A stretch of DNA of 64,000 nucleotides from Verrucomicrobiota bacterium (GCA_023269675.1 JAHFSX010000028.1:1-64000); one strand, 5' to 3'; shown: positions 1 to 9,061, counted from the stretch's first letter. Notes: generated by a model not told the origin, from the sequence alone. Numbers and translations are program-made.

Positions 1-69
1 GGAAGTGAAGGGCCCCATCGCCGAGGGTACTGCAGGACGCGCCTGTGGGAGAGTAGGACGCCGCCGGGT
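1..69 (+). rRNA. rrf: 5S ribosomal RNA, 3' part
   Basis: The first bases align by eye with the 3' half of bacterial 5S rRNA: a GAAGTGAA segment, then CGCCGAGGGTACTG, then GGGAGAGTAGGACGCCGCCGGG, the usual loop E/helix IV and closing helix. The 5' half lies outside the window, so an rRNA operon probably ends here. A strong rho-independent terminator follows directly, which fits the end of an rRNA transcript. The exact 3' end is estimated to within a few bases. Confidence 0.88.
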
Positions 70-78
70 TTTTTTTCA

Positions 79-120
79 GGGGGCCGCCGACCGCAAGGTC
101 GGCGGCCCCCTTCTTTTTTT
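79..120 (+). terminator. Rho-independent terminator of the rRNA operon
   Basis: A perfect 14-bp stem (GGGGGCCGCCGACC pairing with GGTCGGCGGCCCCC) with a GCAA tetraloop is followed by a T-rich run. It sits about 10 bases after the 5S rRNA. Confidence 0.93.
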
Positions 121-182
121 GTATCAGGCGCGCTTGGCGAATACAGAAACATTGTTATTTCGCGCGAAAACCATTACATTGG

Positions 183-207
183 CGCGGTTTCATTTTTTTG
201 AACCGCG
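183..207. promoter_or_regulatory. Inverted repeat upstream of the GH97 gene, possible operator
   Basis: CGCGGTTTCA and TGAACCGCG form an imperfect inverted repeat around a run of T residues, about 35 bases before the GH97 start codon. It could be an operator or a leader hairpin. No repressor gene is adjacent, so the role is a guess. Confidence 0.3.
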
Positions 208-240
208 TTTGGATTTAACCCGACTACCTGGAGGAATGGA

Positions 241-2241
241 ATGCGCACTCGCCCGTTGTTCACCTTACTGCTCGCGGCCGGTTTCTCGGCGACGCTCGGC
301 GCCGAAACGATTGCGCTGAAATCGCCGGACGGCAAAAATGAGATTCAGCTCACGACCGAGGCCTCACTGCAGTATTCGGTCATCCGCAACGGTCAGGTGC
401 GTGTCGCGCCGACTCCGATCAGCCTGACGGTCGAAGGCCGGGGTGTGCTCGGCGCCAACCCCAAAGTGAACGGCAAGCAGACGCGCGCCGTTACGGGTGT
501 CCTCAAAACGCCGGTCTATAAGAAGTCTGAAATCAAGGAGAACGGCAACGAGGCCGCGGTTTCTTTTGAGGGCGGGTATCAGGTGATCCTGCGCGCCTAC
601 AACGACGGCGTGGCCTACCGCTTCGTGACCGCTTTCGACGGCACGGTCAGAGTGACCGACGAGATGGCGGCTCTCAATTTCCCGACGCCGGATCTGACCG
701 CGTATGTCGGCTACAATTGGGCGAACCGCGACGATCCGAAGCAGGACAAGCTTCAGAACAGCTGGGAGTCGATTTACGAGAAGACCAAGGTCTCCCAAAT
801 CGCGCCGGACAAGAGCCGGTTGATCTATCTCCCGCTGCTGCTCGAATACGCGGACGGCGTCTGCATGTGCGTCACGGAGTCTGACCTGCTTGACTATCCG
901 GGGTGGAACCTCTATCGCGATGGCAAAGACAGCGCGCGCCTTTCGCCCTGGCTGGCTCCGTACCCGGTCAGTAAGACGGTCGTTGACACCCAGCGCCAGC
1001 GCATCATCAAGGGCCGCGAGCCTTGGTTGGCGGAGACCGCCGGCAGCCGCAGCTTCCCGTGGCGCGTTTTCATCCTGGCCGACCAGCCGATCAAGCTGGT
1101 TGAATCCGATCTCGTGTATGAGTTGGCGACACCGCAGAAACTCAAAGGCGATTTCGGCTGGGTCAAGCCGGGCAAGGTCGCCTGGGACTGGTGGAACGAC
1201 TGGAACATTTCCGGCGTGAATTTCCGCGCGGGCTGCAACACGCAGACCTACAAGTACTATATCGACTTCGCGCAGAAGAACGGCATCGAATACGTCATCT
1301 TCGATGAGGGGTGGTCGGTCAGCCTGAAGATCATGGAGATCCACCCGGATGTGGATGTCCCCGCGCTGGTCAAGTATGCGAACGCTCGCGGCGTCGGCAT
1401 CATCCTGTGGTGCTCGTGGCCGCAGCTCGTCGGCCGTCAGCACGAGGTCTTCAAGCGCTATGGGGACATGGGGGTCAAGGGCTTCAAGATCGACTTCATG
1501 GACCGCGATGACCAGTTCGTCGTGAAGTATCTGGAGGAGACGGCGGCGATCGCGGCGGAGTACAAGCTGATGGTGGACTACCACGGCATGTTCAAGCCCA
1601 CGGGCATGCAGCGCACCTGCCCCAACATCATCAACTTCGAGGGCGTGCACGGGCTCGAGCAGCTCAAATGGGAGAACGGTTCCGATTTCATGTCGCACGA
1701 CTGCAAGATCGTCTTTACCCGCATGGTCGCGGGCCCGCTGGACTACACGCCCGGCTCGATGCTCAACCAGACGAAGAAAGGCTTCAAGGCCAACTACGCG
1801 CTGCCGACCACGCAGGGCACGCGCGTCCACCAGATGGCGCTGATGTCGCTCTTCGAGGCTCCGCTGCAGATGCTGTGCGACACGCCGACGCAGTACATGC
1901 GCAACCAGGAGTGCACGGATTTCATGGTCAAGGTGCCGACGGTCTGGGACGAGACGGTCGGCGTGGCCGGTTCAGCCGAATCTTACGCTGCTGTCGCTCG
2001 CCGCAAGGGCGACGTCTGGTACCTCTCCGCAATCGGCAACTGGGAACCGCGCGAACTGAAGCTCGATCTCGGTTTCCTGAAGGGTAAGTACAGGGCTGAG
2101 GTTTTCGCGGACGGCATCAACGCGGACCGCGACGCCACCGACTACACGCGCGCCACGCAGGTGATCGAGGGCGGTGCGCCGCTCACCGTCAAGCTGGCGC
2201 CGGGCGGCGGCTGGACGGCGCGCCTGGAGCCGGTGAAATAA
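241..2241 (+). CDS. Glycoside hydrolase family 97 (alpha-galactosidase/alpha-glucosidase type)
   Basis: Secreted 666-residue enzyme; the N-terminus is a Sec signal peptide probably cleaved near LGAE (about residue 21). The GH97 order is visible: an N-terminal beta-sandwich beginning with IALKSPDGKNEI, a TIM barrel from about residue 300 (WDWWNDWNISG, YVIFDEGWS), and a C-terminal beta-sandwich. In GHs of this family, retaining members use an Asp nucleophile and inverting members use Glu bases. Here Asp418 in FKIDFMDRD and Glu467 in FEGVHG are 49 residues apart, the same spacing I recall for Asp415/Glu464 of the retaining Bacteroides enzyme. That favours a retaining alpha-galactosidase over a SusB-like alpha-glucosidase. 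The start follows a GGAGGAA ribosome site. It is a single transcription unit, closed by a terminator. Confidence 0.92.
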   Translation: MRTRPLFTLLLAAGFSATLGAETIALKSPDGKNEIQLTTEASLQYSVIRNGQVRVAPTPISLTVEGRGVLGANPKVNGKQTRAVTGVLKTPVYKKSEIKENGNEAAVSFEGGYQVILRAYNDGVAYRFVTAFDGTVRVTDEMAALNFPTPDLTAYVGYNWANRDDPKQDKLQNSWESIYEKTKVSQIAPDKSRLIYLPLLLEYADGVCMCVTESDLLDYPGWNLYRDGKDSARLSPWLAPYPVSKTVVDTQRQRIIKGREPWLAETAGSRSFPWRVFILADQPIKLVESDLVYELATPQKLKGDFGWVKPGKVAWDWWNDWNISGVNFRAGCNTQTYKYYIDFAQKNGIEYVIFDEGWSVSLKIMEIHPDVDVPALVKYANARGVGIILWCSWPQLVGRQHEVFKRYGDMGVKGFKIDFMDRDDQFVVKYLEETAAIAAEYKLMVDYHGMFKPTGMQRTCPNIINFEGVHGLEQLKWENGSDFMSHDCKIVFTRMVAGPLDYTPGSMLNQTKKGFKANYALPTTQGTRVHQMALMSLFEAPLQMLCDTPTQYMRNQECTDFMVKVPTVWDETVGVAGSAESYAAVARRKGDVWYLSAIGNWEPRELKLDLGFLKGKYRAEVFADGINADRDATDYTRATQVIEGGAPLTVKLAPGGGWTARLEPVK

Positions 2242-2268
2242 TCGCCGCAGGACGCTGACGTTTTTTTC

Positions 2269-2309
2269 AAGGGCCGCGGACCGCAGGGTCAGCGGCCCTT
2301 TGCTTTTTA
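2269..2309 (+). terminator. Rho-independent terminator after the GH97 gene
   Basis: AAGGGCCGCGGACC and GGGTCAGCGGCCCTT form a GC-rich stem with one or two mismatches around GCA, followed by TTTGCTTTTT. Confidence 0.85.
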
Positions 2310-2350
2310 ATTCTCTGTTCCCCGCACCGCCAAACGTTGGACGTTGAGGG

Positions 2351-2379
2351 TTGTCCCCCTCGGGCGGGCATGGTACTAT
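2351..2379 (+). promoter_or_regulatory. Candidate sigma-70-type promoter for the GH2 gene
   Basis: TTGTCC and TACTAT are separated by 17 bases, giving a start of transcription near 2386 and a leader of about 30 bases before the GH2 start codon. This is pattern matching only. Confidence 0.4.
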
Positions 2380-2417
2380 CACCAAGATCTTGTTAACGGA
2401 TGCGAGGGGGGGATCCG

Positions 2418-4175
2418 ATGAAGAAGACGACACTGATCGGTGCGCTGGTTTTGGCGGCATGCTGCGCGGGCAACGCCGCGGCTGCCGCGAAGTATCCGCA
2501 ATTTCCGGGACGCGCCTCGCAAACGCTTGACGGCTCCTGGAGTTTTGCGTGGCTCGGCGATGCCGACCTTGACCGTCTTGATCCCGTATCCATAGAGTGC
2601 AGTGACACCGTTGCCGTGCCCGGCGTCTTCGACACCAGCCTCGACAACTTCGGCAAACGAGGGACCGGCCTCTATCGACGTGCCGTCATTGCCGCGGCCG
2701 GACCCCAGCGCCTCAAGATCGGCGGGCTCGGCCTCTACGCCAAGGTCTGGTGGGACCGCACGCTCATCGGCGAGATCAAGCTTCCCTATGCGTCGGTCGA
2801 CCTGGATTTCACCAATCCGGCCGATGGCGACCACACGCTGACGCTGGCCGTCGACAACCGTTTTTCAGAGGTCACGGCCCCGCTCTTCAAACCCTCTTAC
2901 GATTTTTACGCTTACGGCGGCATCTACCGGAGCGTGGCGCTCCAGGCTCTGCCCGTCAAACGCATCGAGCGCATCCGGGTCACCACGCTCGACCACAAGG
3001 CCGGACGCGTCCGGGTCCGTCTCGCGCTGGCGGGGCTGCCGGACGGACCGGCTTCGGTCGCGTTGGCGTTCGACCGCGCTGAAGCTGCGGCGCAGAGCGT
3101 CACGGTCGCGGGCGGCTCAGCCGAGTTTGAGGCCACGGTTCCGAATGCTAAGCCGTGGACGCCGCAGGCGCCTAACCTGCACACCGTGAGCGTGTCCCTC
3201 GGCACTGACCGCGTGGTCGACCGCTTCGGCATCCGCACGCTCAAGGCGGTCGGACGCCAGATTCTGCTGAACGATGTTCCGCTCCGGCTCAAGGGGGTCA
3301 ACCGCCATGAGTCCCACCCCGAGTTCGGGCCCGTGCAGAACACCCACCTCATGCTGGAGGACATCCGTCTGGTGCGGACGCTCGGCGGCAACTTCATCCG
3401 CTGCGTCCACTACCAGCACGATCCCGAGTTCTACGAGCTCTGCGACGAGACCGGCATGCTGGCCTGGGCCGAGAGCCTCGGCTGGGGCTTGAGCGAGAAG
3501 GCGCTGCTGTCGCTGGAGGCGCTGCTGGTGGAAGAGACGCGCATCTTGGGCGAGGTCGTGGCAAACCATCCCGCCGTGATCATCGCGGGCTTTCTCAACG
3601 AGGGCGCCTCGGACAAGCCGGGGAGCCTGCCCCTCTACCGGAAGCTTGCGGCCACGCTGCGGCAGACCGCGCCCGGCACGCTCGTGTCCTATGCCTCCAA
3701 CCGGCTGAAGAGCGATGTCTGCTTCGGGGTCTGCGATGTGGTCTCGATCAACTACTACCCCGGCTGGATCAGCCCGGTCTCGTGGACGCAGCCCTCCAGC
3801 GCGCAGGTGAAGCCCTTCATCGACGAGCTCGCGCTGTGGTTCGACAAGCCGGAGAACAAGGATGTGTTCGACAAGCCGCTCCTTACGGCCGAGACCGGCT
3901 GTTGCGGCGTCTACGGCGTGCGGGACCGCGCGTTGGCCCAGTGGTCGGAGGAGTATCAGGCCGATTATTTCACGACCTCGATCCGGGCCTCGATGGGCAA
4001 CCCGCGCTTCTGCGGCGTGACCCTCTGGCAGATGTTCGACACGCGCTCGTTTGTCAACTCGGGCGAGGTGCGCGGCAAGTTCAGGGGCTTCAATTGCGCG
4101 GGGCTGCTCGACGAGTACCGCCGCCCCAAGCTCGCCTACGATGAGGTCCAGAAGCTTTTCCATGAGCTGAAGTAG
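2418..4175 (+). CDS. Glycoside hydrolase family 2 (beta-galactosidase/beta-glucuronidase-like)
   Basis: Exported 585-residue enzyme with a signal peptide (KKTTLIGALVLAACCAGNAAAAA). An N-terminal jelly-roll sugar-binding domain (SQTLDGSWSF, then YGGIYRSVAL) and an Ig-like domain precede the barrel, which begins at LKGVNRHESHPEFG as is typical of GH2. The likely acid/base is Glu395 in GFLNEGAS, lacking the Asp of the common NEGD; the likely nucleophile is Glu492 in LLTAETGCCG. It is shorter than LacZ-type GH2 enzymes and closer in size to beta-glucuronidases. The start at 2418 is preferred over an upstream ATG at 2400 because the GAGGGGGGGAT ribosome site lies between them and the signal peptide then starts correctly. 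The PHP gene follows after 35 bases and is probably co-transcribed. Confidence 0.88.
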   Translation: MKKTTLIGALVLAACCAGNAAAAAKYPQFPGRASQTLDGSWSFAWLGDADLDRLDPVSIECSDTVAVPGVFDTSLDNFGKRGTGLYRRAVIAAAGPQRLKIGGLGLYAKVWWDRTLIGEIKLPYASVDLDFTNPADGDHTLTLAVDNRFSEVTAPLFKPSYDFYAYGGIYRSVALQALPVKRIERIRVTTLDHKAGRVRVRLALAGLPDGPASVALAFDRAEAAAQSVTVAGGSAEFEATVPNAKPWTPQAPNLHTVSVSLGTDRVVDRFGIRTLKAVGRQILLNDVPLRLKGVNRHESHPEFGPVQNTHLMLEDIRLVRTLGGNFIRCVHYQHDPEFYELCDETGMLAWAESLGWGLSEKALLSLEALLVEETRILGEVVANHPAVIIAGFLNEGASDKPGSLPLYRKLAATLRQTAPGTLVSYASNRLKSDVCFGVCDVVSINYYPGWISPVSWTQPSSAQVKPFIDELALWFDKPENKDVFDKPLLTAETGCCGVYGVRDRALAQWSEEYQADYFTTSIRASMGNPRFCGVTLWQMFDTRSFVNSGEVRGKFRGFNCAGLLDEYRRPKLAYDEVQKLFHELK

Positions 4176-4210
4176 GCCGGGGGGTTGAGAAATAGACAGG
4201 GGGTGCAGAA

Positions 4211-5581
4211 ATGAAAACACGCGTCACGCGCCGGGAGGCGCTGAAGGGGATGGGCTATGCCGGCCTGGGCCTGCTGGCCGGGTGCCGGTCGGCCGGGCAC
4301 GTCACGAGGGGCGGGGCCGTTGCCGCGGGCGGAAAATGGTACCGGGGCAACCTGCACATGCACACCTACTGGTCGGACGGCCGGATTTTTCCGGAGCAGG
4401 CGATCGACATCTATAAGAAGCTCGGCTACGATTTCATCGGCCTCAGCGACCACAACGTTTTCGCAGCCGACGCCAACCGCTGGAAGACGGTGGAGGAGAA
4501 GGAGGGCAAGTGGCCGCCGGCCGTGACCCCCCCCCTGTTCGACGCCTATGTGAAGGCGTTCGGCAACGAGGTGGAAACCCGCCGAGAGGGTGACAAGACC
4601 GCCGTGCGGCTCAAGACGCACGCCGAGATGCAGGCCAAGTTTCAGGAGCCCGGCAAGTTCCTGCTGCTGCCGGCGGTGGAAGTCACGCAGGTCCTGAACG
4701 GGATCAACGTCCACCTGAATTACGTGAACCTGCCGGATACGGTCCCGTGTGTCAAAGACGGGGCGCAGAGCAAGCAGATCAGGGATGCCGCCCTCAGCGT
4801 GAGCGCGCTGATCCGCCAGAACGCGGCGGAGGTCGCTCAGCTGTCCGTGCAGATGCGGCGTCCGTCCCTCCTGACGCTGAACCATCCCCAATGGGTCTAC
4901 TGGGACATCGCGCCTCAGAACCTGATCGACAACCCGGAGGTGCGGTTCTTCGAGGTCTGCAACGGCGGGTCCGCCTTCGCGCCGCACCCGGACGCGGCGG
5001 CCGTTTCGTGCGACACGTTCTGGGACGCGGTCAACGCGTTCCGCAGCCTGAAGGGGCAGCCGCTCCTGTACGGCATCGGATCGGACGACACGCATTATTA
5101 CCTCAACCGCACGCCGGAGCAGCGTCTGGCGGACGCGTGGGTCATGGTGCGCAGCGCGGCCCTGACGCCGGAGGCGCTGATCGGGGCGATGCAGGCGGGC
5201 GACTTCTACGCCACAACCGGCGTGTCGCTGGAGGACGTGGCGTTCGGCGCGGCGGACCGGACCCTGCGCGTCAAGGTCAAGGCGGAGCCGGGCGTGACGT
5301 GCCGCATCCGCTTCATCACCACCAAAAAGGGTTTCGACCAGACGGTCCGCACCGTGGAGAGCCCCGCCGAAAAGGGCCGCGGCGCGCGCACGCTCCCGGT
5401 CTACTCCGCCGATATCGGCAAGACGGTTCAGGTGGTTGAATCCGCCGAGGCGTCGTACCGGATGGCGGCCGACGACTTGTATGTTCGCGCCAGGATCGAG
5501 TCGAGTGTCCCCAGCGGGTACACGCGTCACTTCCATCCTGACGTGCAGGTGGCCTGGACGCAACCTTACGGCTCCGCCTAG
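4211..5581 (+). CDS. Exported PHP-domain metal-dependent hydrolase, predicted lipoprotein
   Basis: A 456-residue protein with a twin-arginine-like N-terminus (TRREALK) ending in a lipobox (LLAGC), so it is probably a membrane-anchored periplasmic lipoprotein. The PHP fold is shown by the His49-Met-His51 motif in GNLHMHTYWSDG, by FIGLSDHN, by TLNHPQW, and by GIGSDDTHYY near the end of the domain, all typical metal ligands. The last ~100 residues look like a beta-rich appendage. Related exported PHP proteins are usually predicted phosphoesterases; the substrate is unknown. It lies 35 bases after the GH2 gene, which suggests a shared transcript and a role in degrading a decorated glycan. That role is inference. 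Confidence 0.82.
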   Translation: MKTRVTRREALKGMGYAGLGLLAGCRSAGHVTRGGAVAAGGKWYRGNLHMHTYWSDGRIFPEQAIDIYKKLGYDFIGLSDHNVFAADANRWKTVEEKEGKWPPAVTPPLFDAYVKAFGNEVETRREGDKTAVRLKTHAEMQAKFQEPGKFLLLPAVEVTQVLNGINVHLNYVNLPDTVPCVKDGAQSKQIRDAALSVSALIRQNAAEVAQLSVQMRRPSLLTLNHPQWVYWDIAPQNLIDNPEVRFFEVCNGGSAFAPHPDAAAVSCDTFWDAVNAFRSLKGQPLLYGIGSDDTHYYLNRTPEQRLADAWVMVRSAALTPEALIGAMQAGDFYATTGVSLEDVAFGAADRTLRVKVKAEPGVTCRIRFITTKKGFDQTVRTVESPAEKGRGARTLPVYSADIGKTVQVVESAEASYRMAADDLYVRARIESSVPSGYTRHFHPDVQVAWTQPYGSA

Positions 5582-5729
5582 TGGCCAACAGGGTCAGAGC
5601 AGCAAACCGGCAAACCGCCTGGGCCTAAGAAACAGACGCGTGATCGACATCCGGGCGCCGGAGGATCAAACAGGGTGCTTATCGCGGCGTGCCGCGGGCC
5701 ATGGTTCTGGAAACGCTGGGGGATTGGTC

Positions 5730-7175
5730 ATGACCGACGTGATCGTCATCGGGGCAGGCGTGATCGGCTGTGCGGTCGCGCGCGAACTCGCGCGCTTCTC
5801 CCTGCGTGTCGTGGTGCTGGAGAAGGCGCGCGACGTGGCCGAGGGCGCGACCAAATCCAACAGCGCGATCGTTCACGCGGGCCACGACGCCCCGCCGGAC
5901 ACGCACAAGGCCCGCTTCAACGTGATGGGCAACGCGTTGTTCGAAGCGCTGTGCCGCGAGCTGGACGTGCCGTTCCGGCGCAACACCTCTCTGGTGGCCG
6001 CGTTTTCGCCCGCCGACCTGCACGCCCTTGAGGAGCTGAAGGCACGCGGCGATAAAAGCGGAGTGCCGGGTCTGCATATCGCGAAGCGCAGCGAGGTGCG
6101 CGCGCTGGAGCCGGCCATCGGCCGCGAGGTCTGCGCCGCCCTGGTCGCGCCCACCGGCGCCATCTGCTGTCCCTACGAGCTCACGTTCCGTCTGGCCGAA
6201 AACGCCGCCGCGAACGGGGTGGCGTTCCATTTCAGTTGCGGTGTGCGCACGGTCGCGCGCGAGGACGGCGGGTGGCGCGTTGAAACCAAGGAGGGCCGCA
6301 GCTTTAAGGCGCGCGCAGTGGTGAACGCCGCCGGACTTTACGCCGATGTGCTGAACAACCAGGTCAGCGCTGAGAAGCTGACCATCACGCCGCGCCGCGG
6401 CGAATACCTGATGATCGACAAAGCCTATGCGGGATCGTTCCGCGCCACGGTCTTTCAGGTGCCGACGCCCATGGGCAAGGGTATTTTGGTGACGCCGACC
6501 GTGGACGGCACGCTGATGGTCGGGCCGACGGCTGAAAACATCGCGGACAAGACCGACACGCGGACCACCGCCGAAGGCTTGGCGAAAATCCGCCAGGCGG
6601 CGTCCCGCCTGTGGAACGGTTTCCCGGTCAACGGCGTGATCGCGACCTTCGCGGGGCTGCGTGCGCACGGGGACCGCGGCGATTTTGTGATCGGCGAACC
6701 GCCCGACGCGCCAGGGTTTTTCAACGCGGCGGCCATGGATTCTCCGGGGCTGACCGCCGCGCCCGCGGTCGGCGCGTATCTCGCGGAACAGATCGCCGGG
6801 AAACTGGGTGCGGAGAAGAGGTCGGATTTCGTGGCCGCGCCGACGCATTGGCCGGTGTTCCGCTCCATGAGTATGGAGGGGCGGGTGGCCGCGCTTGCGC
6901 TAGATCCGGCCCATGGCCATATCGTCTGCCGTTGCGAAAACGTGTCCGAGGCGGAAATCCGGGCGTCGATCCGCTGCCGGATCGGGGCCCGCACCTTGGA
7001 CGGCGTCAAGCGGCGCACGCGTGCGGGCATGGGCCGGTGTCAGGGCGGGTTCTGCACGACGCGCATCCTCGCGATCCTGTGCGAGGAATTGGGGCTGGCA
7101 CCGGAGGAGGTGACCAAATTCGGCGGCGGGTCGCATGTGCTGTTTTCGTGCGGAAAAGAGCTGCCGCTGCCATGA
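5730..7175 (+). CDS. FAD-dependent glycerol-3-phosphate dehydrogenase-like protein with BFD [2Fe-2S] domain
   Basis: A 481-residue GlpA/LhgO-type oxidoreductase. The dinucleotide-binding motif GAGVIG is near residues 8-13, followed by VVVLEKARDVAEGATKSNSAIVHAGHD, typical of GlpA. The C-terminus carries a BFD-like cluster domain with Cys400, Cys402, Cys437 and Cys442 (CRCEN ... GRCQGGFC). It presumably passes electrons from an alpha-hydroxy acid or glycerol-3-phosphate to the next two gene products. The longer reading frame upstream is not homologous; the start at 5730 follows GGGGGA and begins exactly at the beta-strand of the FAD motif. Together with the two downstream genes it forms the GlpA-like/GlpB-like/DUF1667 set seen in many anaerobes, but no glycerol kinase is next to it here. 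Confidence 0.88.
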   Translation: MTDVIVIGAGVIGCAVARELARFSLRVVVLEKARDVAEGATKSNSAIVHAGHDAPPDTHKARFNVMGNALFEALCRELDVPFRRNTSLVAAFSPADLHALEELKARGDKSGVPGLHIAKRSEVRALEPAIGREVCAALVAPTGAICCPYELTFRLAENAAANGVAFHFSCGVRTVAREDGGWRVETKEGRSFKARAVVNAAGLYADVLNNQVSAEKLTITPRRGEYLMIDKAYAGSFRATVFQVPTPMGKGILVTPTVDGTLMVGPTAENIADKTDTRTTAEGLAKIRQAASRLWNGFPVNGVIATFAGLRAHGDRGDFVIGEPPDAPGFFNAAAMDSPGLTAAPAVGAYLAEQIAGKLGAEKRSDFVAAPTHWPVFRSMSMEGRVAALALDPAHGHIVCRCENVSEAEIRASIRCRIGARTLDGVKRRTRAGMGRCQGGFCTTRILAILCEELGLAPEEVTKFGGGSHVLFSCGKELPLP

Positions 7176-7181
7176 GAATTT

Positions 7182-7263
7182 TTAACCGCCAAGGCACGGA
7201 GGACACGAAGGGCACAGAGAGATTCTTGGCGTCCTTGGAGCGCTTGGTGTCTTGGTGGTTATA
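7182..7263. repeat. Palindromic dispersed repeat, CCGCCAAG family (family A)
   Basis: TTAACCGCCAAGGCACGGAG at the left is matched as an imperfect inverted repeat by CTTGGTGTCTTGGTGGTTAT at the right. It sits between two genes of an apparent operon. Related copies occur at 40939-41003 and 59558-59658 (CCCGCCAAGACGC...). Transcribed, it would form a long hairpin. Confidence 0.7.
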
Positions 7264-7277
7264 AAGAGAGCGTTGAG

Positions 7278-8537
7278 ATGACCGACATTGACATAGTGAT
7301 CATTGGCGGCGGGCCGGCGGGCTTGGCGGCGGCGGTCGCGGCACGCGAGGCGGGCTGCGACAGACTGCTGTTGTTCGAACGCGACGAGGTTTTGGGCGGC
7401 ATACTGCCGCAGTGCATCCACACCGGGTTCGGCCTGCACGTGTTTCAGGAGGAGCTGACCGGGCCTGAATACGCGCAGCGCTTCATCGACAGGGTGCATG
7501 CGCTCGAGATCCCCGTGCAGTGCGGCACGACGGTGCTCGATGTGACGCGCGACCGCGTGGTGACGGCGGTGAGCCCGATGTGCGGGCTCCGGCAGTTCCG
7601 CGCCAAAGCGATCGTGTTGGCGATGGGCTGCCGCGAGCGGACGCGCGGCGCGCTGATGATTCCGGGGTGGCGTCCGGCGGGCGTCTACACGGCGGGTCTG
7701 GCGCAGCGGTGGGTGAATCGCGAAGGTTGGATGCCGGGGCGGCGCGTGGTGATTCTCGGCTCGGGTGATATCGGTCTGATCATGGCGCGGCGCATGATGT
7801 TCGAAGGCGCGAAGGTTTTGGCGTGTGTGGAGCTGATGCCTTATTCCAGCGGGCTCACGCGCAATGTGGTGCAGTGCCTGGATGACTACGACATTCCGCT
7901 GATGCTCAGTCATACGGTGACTGACATTCACGGACGCGAACGGGTGGAGGGCGTCACGGTCGCGCAGGTGGACGCGCAGCGCATGCCCGTGCCCGGCACG
8001 GAGCAGCGCTTCGACTGCGACACCCTGCTGCTTTCGGTCGGACTGATCCCGGAGAACGAACTTTCCAAGGCGGCGGGTGTCGAACTCGCGGAGGCCACGG
8101 CGGGCCCGGTGGTGGACGAATCGTTGCAGACCAGCGTGTCCGGCATCTTCGCCTGCGGCAATGTGCTGCATGTGCACGATCTGGTGGATGAGGTCACGCG
8201 CGAGTCCGCCCAGGCCGGAAGAGCGGCGGCGGCGTTCGCGCGCTCGGCGGCGGGGCTCCCGCCCCCGGCCCTGCGCGTGCGGGACGGCGCGGGCGTGCGC
8301 GGCGTTGTGCCGCAAGCCATCTGCGCGGAGCGCGTGGCGGAGGACGTGTCGCTGATGTTCCGGCCGACGGCGGTGTTTAAGGACGCGACGGCGGCTGTGA
8401 AGATCGACCGCGTGGAGGTCGCGCGCCAGAGGTTCCGGATCCTCACGCCGGGCGAAATGGTGAAGCTGACCTTGCCGAAAGGGCTTTTTGCCAGGTTCAA
8501 GGGGGCCTGCGAGCTGACGGTGGAGGTGACGGAATGA
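7278..8537 (+). CDS. NAD(P)/FAD-dependent oxidoreductase (GlpB/HcnB-like partner)
   Basis: A 419-residue pyridine-nucleotide-disulfide-oxidoreductase-type flavoprotein. GGGPAG near residues 10-15 binds FAD and LGSGDIG near residues 158-164 is the second dinucleotide site; FACGNVLHVHD near residues 293-303 is the typical final FAD motif. It overlaps the DUF1667 gene by four bases (ATGA), showing translational coupling. In related three-gene sets this protein works with the GlpA-like dehydrogenase as a membrane-linked or electron-bifurcating dehydrogenase; the exact donor and acceptor cannot be read from sequence. Confidence 0.85.
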   Translation: MTDIDIVIIGGGPAGLAAAVAAREAGCDRLLLFERDEVLGGILPQCIHTGFGLHVFQEELTGPEYAQRFIDRVHALEIPVQCGTTVLDVTRDRVVTAVSPMCGLRQFRAKAIVLAMGCRERTRGALMIPGWRPAGVYTAGLAQRWVNREGWMPGRRVVILGSGDIGLIMARRMMFEGAKVLACVELMPYSSGLTRNVVQCLDDYDIPLMLSHTVTDIHGRERVEGVTVAQVDAQRMPVPGTEQRFDCDTLLLSVGLIPENELSKAAGVELAEATAGPVVDESLQTSVSGIFACGNVLHVHDLVDEVTRESAQAGRAAAAFARSAAGLPPPALRVRDGAGVRGVVPQAICAERVAEDVSLMFRPTAVFKDATAAVKIDRVEVARQRFRILTPGEMVKLTLPKGLFARFKGACELTVEVTE

Positions 8538-8902
8538 GCGCGCAAACGATCACCTGCATCGGGTGCCCCATGGGCTGCCGTCTGCGCGTCCTGATCGCGG
8601 GGGGACAGGTGGCGTCGGTGGACGGCGCGGGGTGCGGGCGCGGGGCGGTCTATGCGCGGCAGGAGTGCGTTTGCCCCACTCGCATGGTGACTTCGCTGGT
8701 GCGCGTGCAAGGCCGCCACGCGCCGCTGAGCGTGAAGACGGCGCGGCCGGTGCCGAAAGAGAAGATCTTCGCCTGCCTGCAAAGCATCCGCGCGGCGCGG
8801 GTGACGCCGCCCGTGCGGATCGGGGACGTCATCGTGGCGGACGTTTGCGGAACGGGGGTGGACGTCGTGGCGACCATGGCGTGCACTGAAGGGGATTCCT
8901 GA
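8534..8902 (+). CDS. DUF1667 small iron-sulfur-type protein
   Basis: A 122-residue protein starting with TITCIGCPMGCRL, a CxxCxxxC cysteine cluster, plus further cysteines (GCGRGAVYARQECVCP). This matches DUF1667, the usual third member of GlpA/GlpB-like operons, thought to carry a redox centre. The start overlaps the previous stop by four bases. Confidence 0.85.
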   Translation: MSAQTITCIGCPMGCRLRVLIAGGQVASVDGAGCGRGAVYARQECVCPTRMVTSLVRVQGRHAPLSVKTARPVPKEKIFACLQSIRAARVTPPVRIGDVIVADVCGTGVDVVATMACTEGDS

Positions 8903-8904
8903 TC

Positions 8905-9034
8905 GTATTGCCTTCTTTCAGACCTGCCTGGTATCGGCCGAGGCCAACGCCGGCATGATCAAAACCGACCTGGAGGTCAAAGCCGAATACCTGTCGGCGC
9001 AGCTCGAGCAGACGAACGCGCGGCCGGAGGGCTG
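8905..9034 (+). pseudogene. Possible coding remnant
   Basis: The stretch after the DUF1667 stop reads open in one frame as DRIAFFQTCLVSAEANAG followed by MIKTDLEVKAEYLSAQLEQ, which looks like real helical protein sequence but has no credible full-length gene. It may be the end of a gene lost by deletion. I do not recognise the family. Confidence 0.25.
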
Positions 9035-9061
9035 GTGCGTACTCATGAAAGGTGCACCGCT

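Noticed and set aside
364..1830. Long minus-strand open frame over the GH97 gene (488 codons)
   Set aside because: Arg/Asp/Val-rich shadow of a high-GC gene; no family motifs, while the plus frame has GH97 motifs, a signal peptide and a ribosome site.
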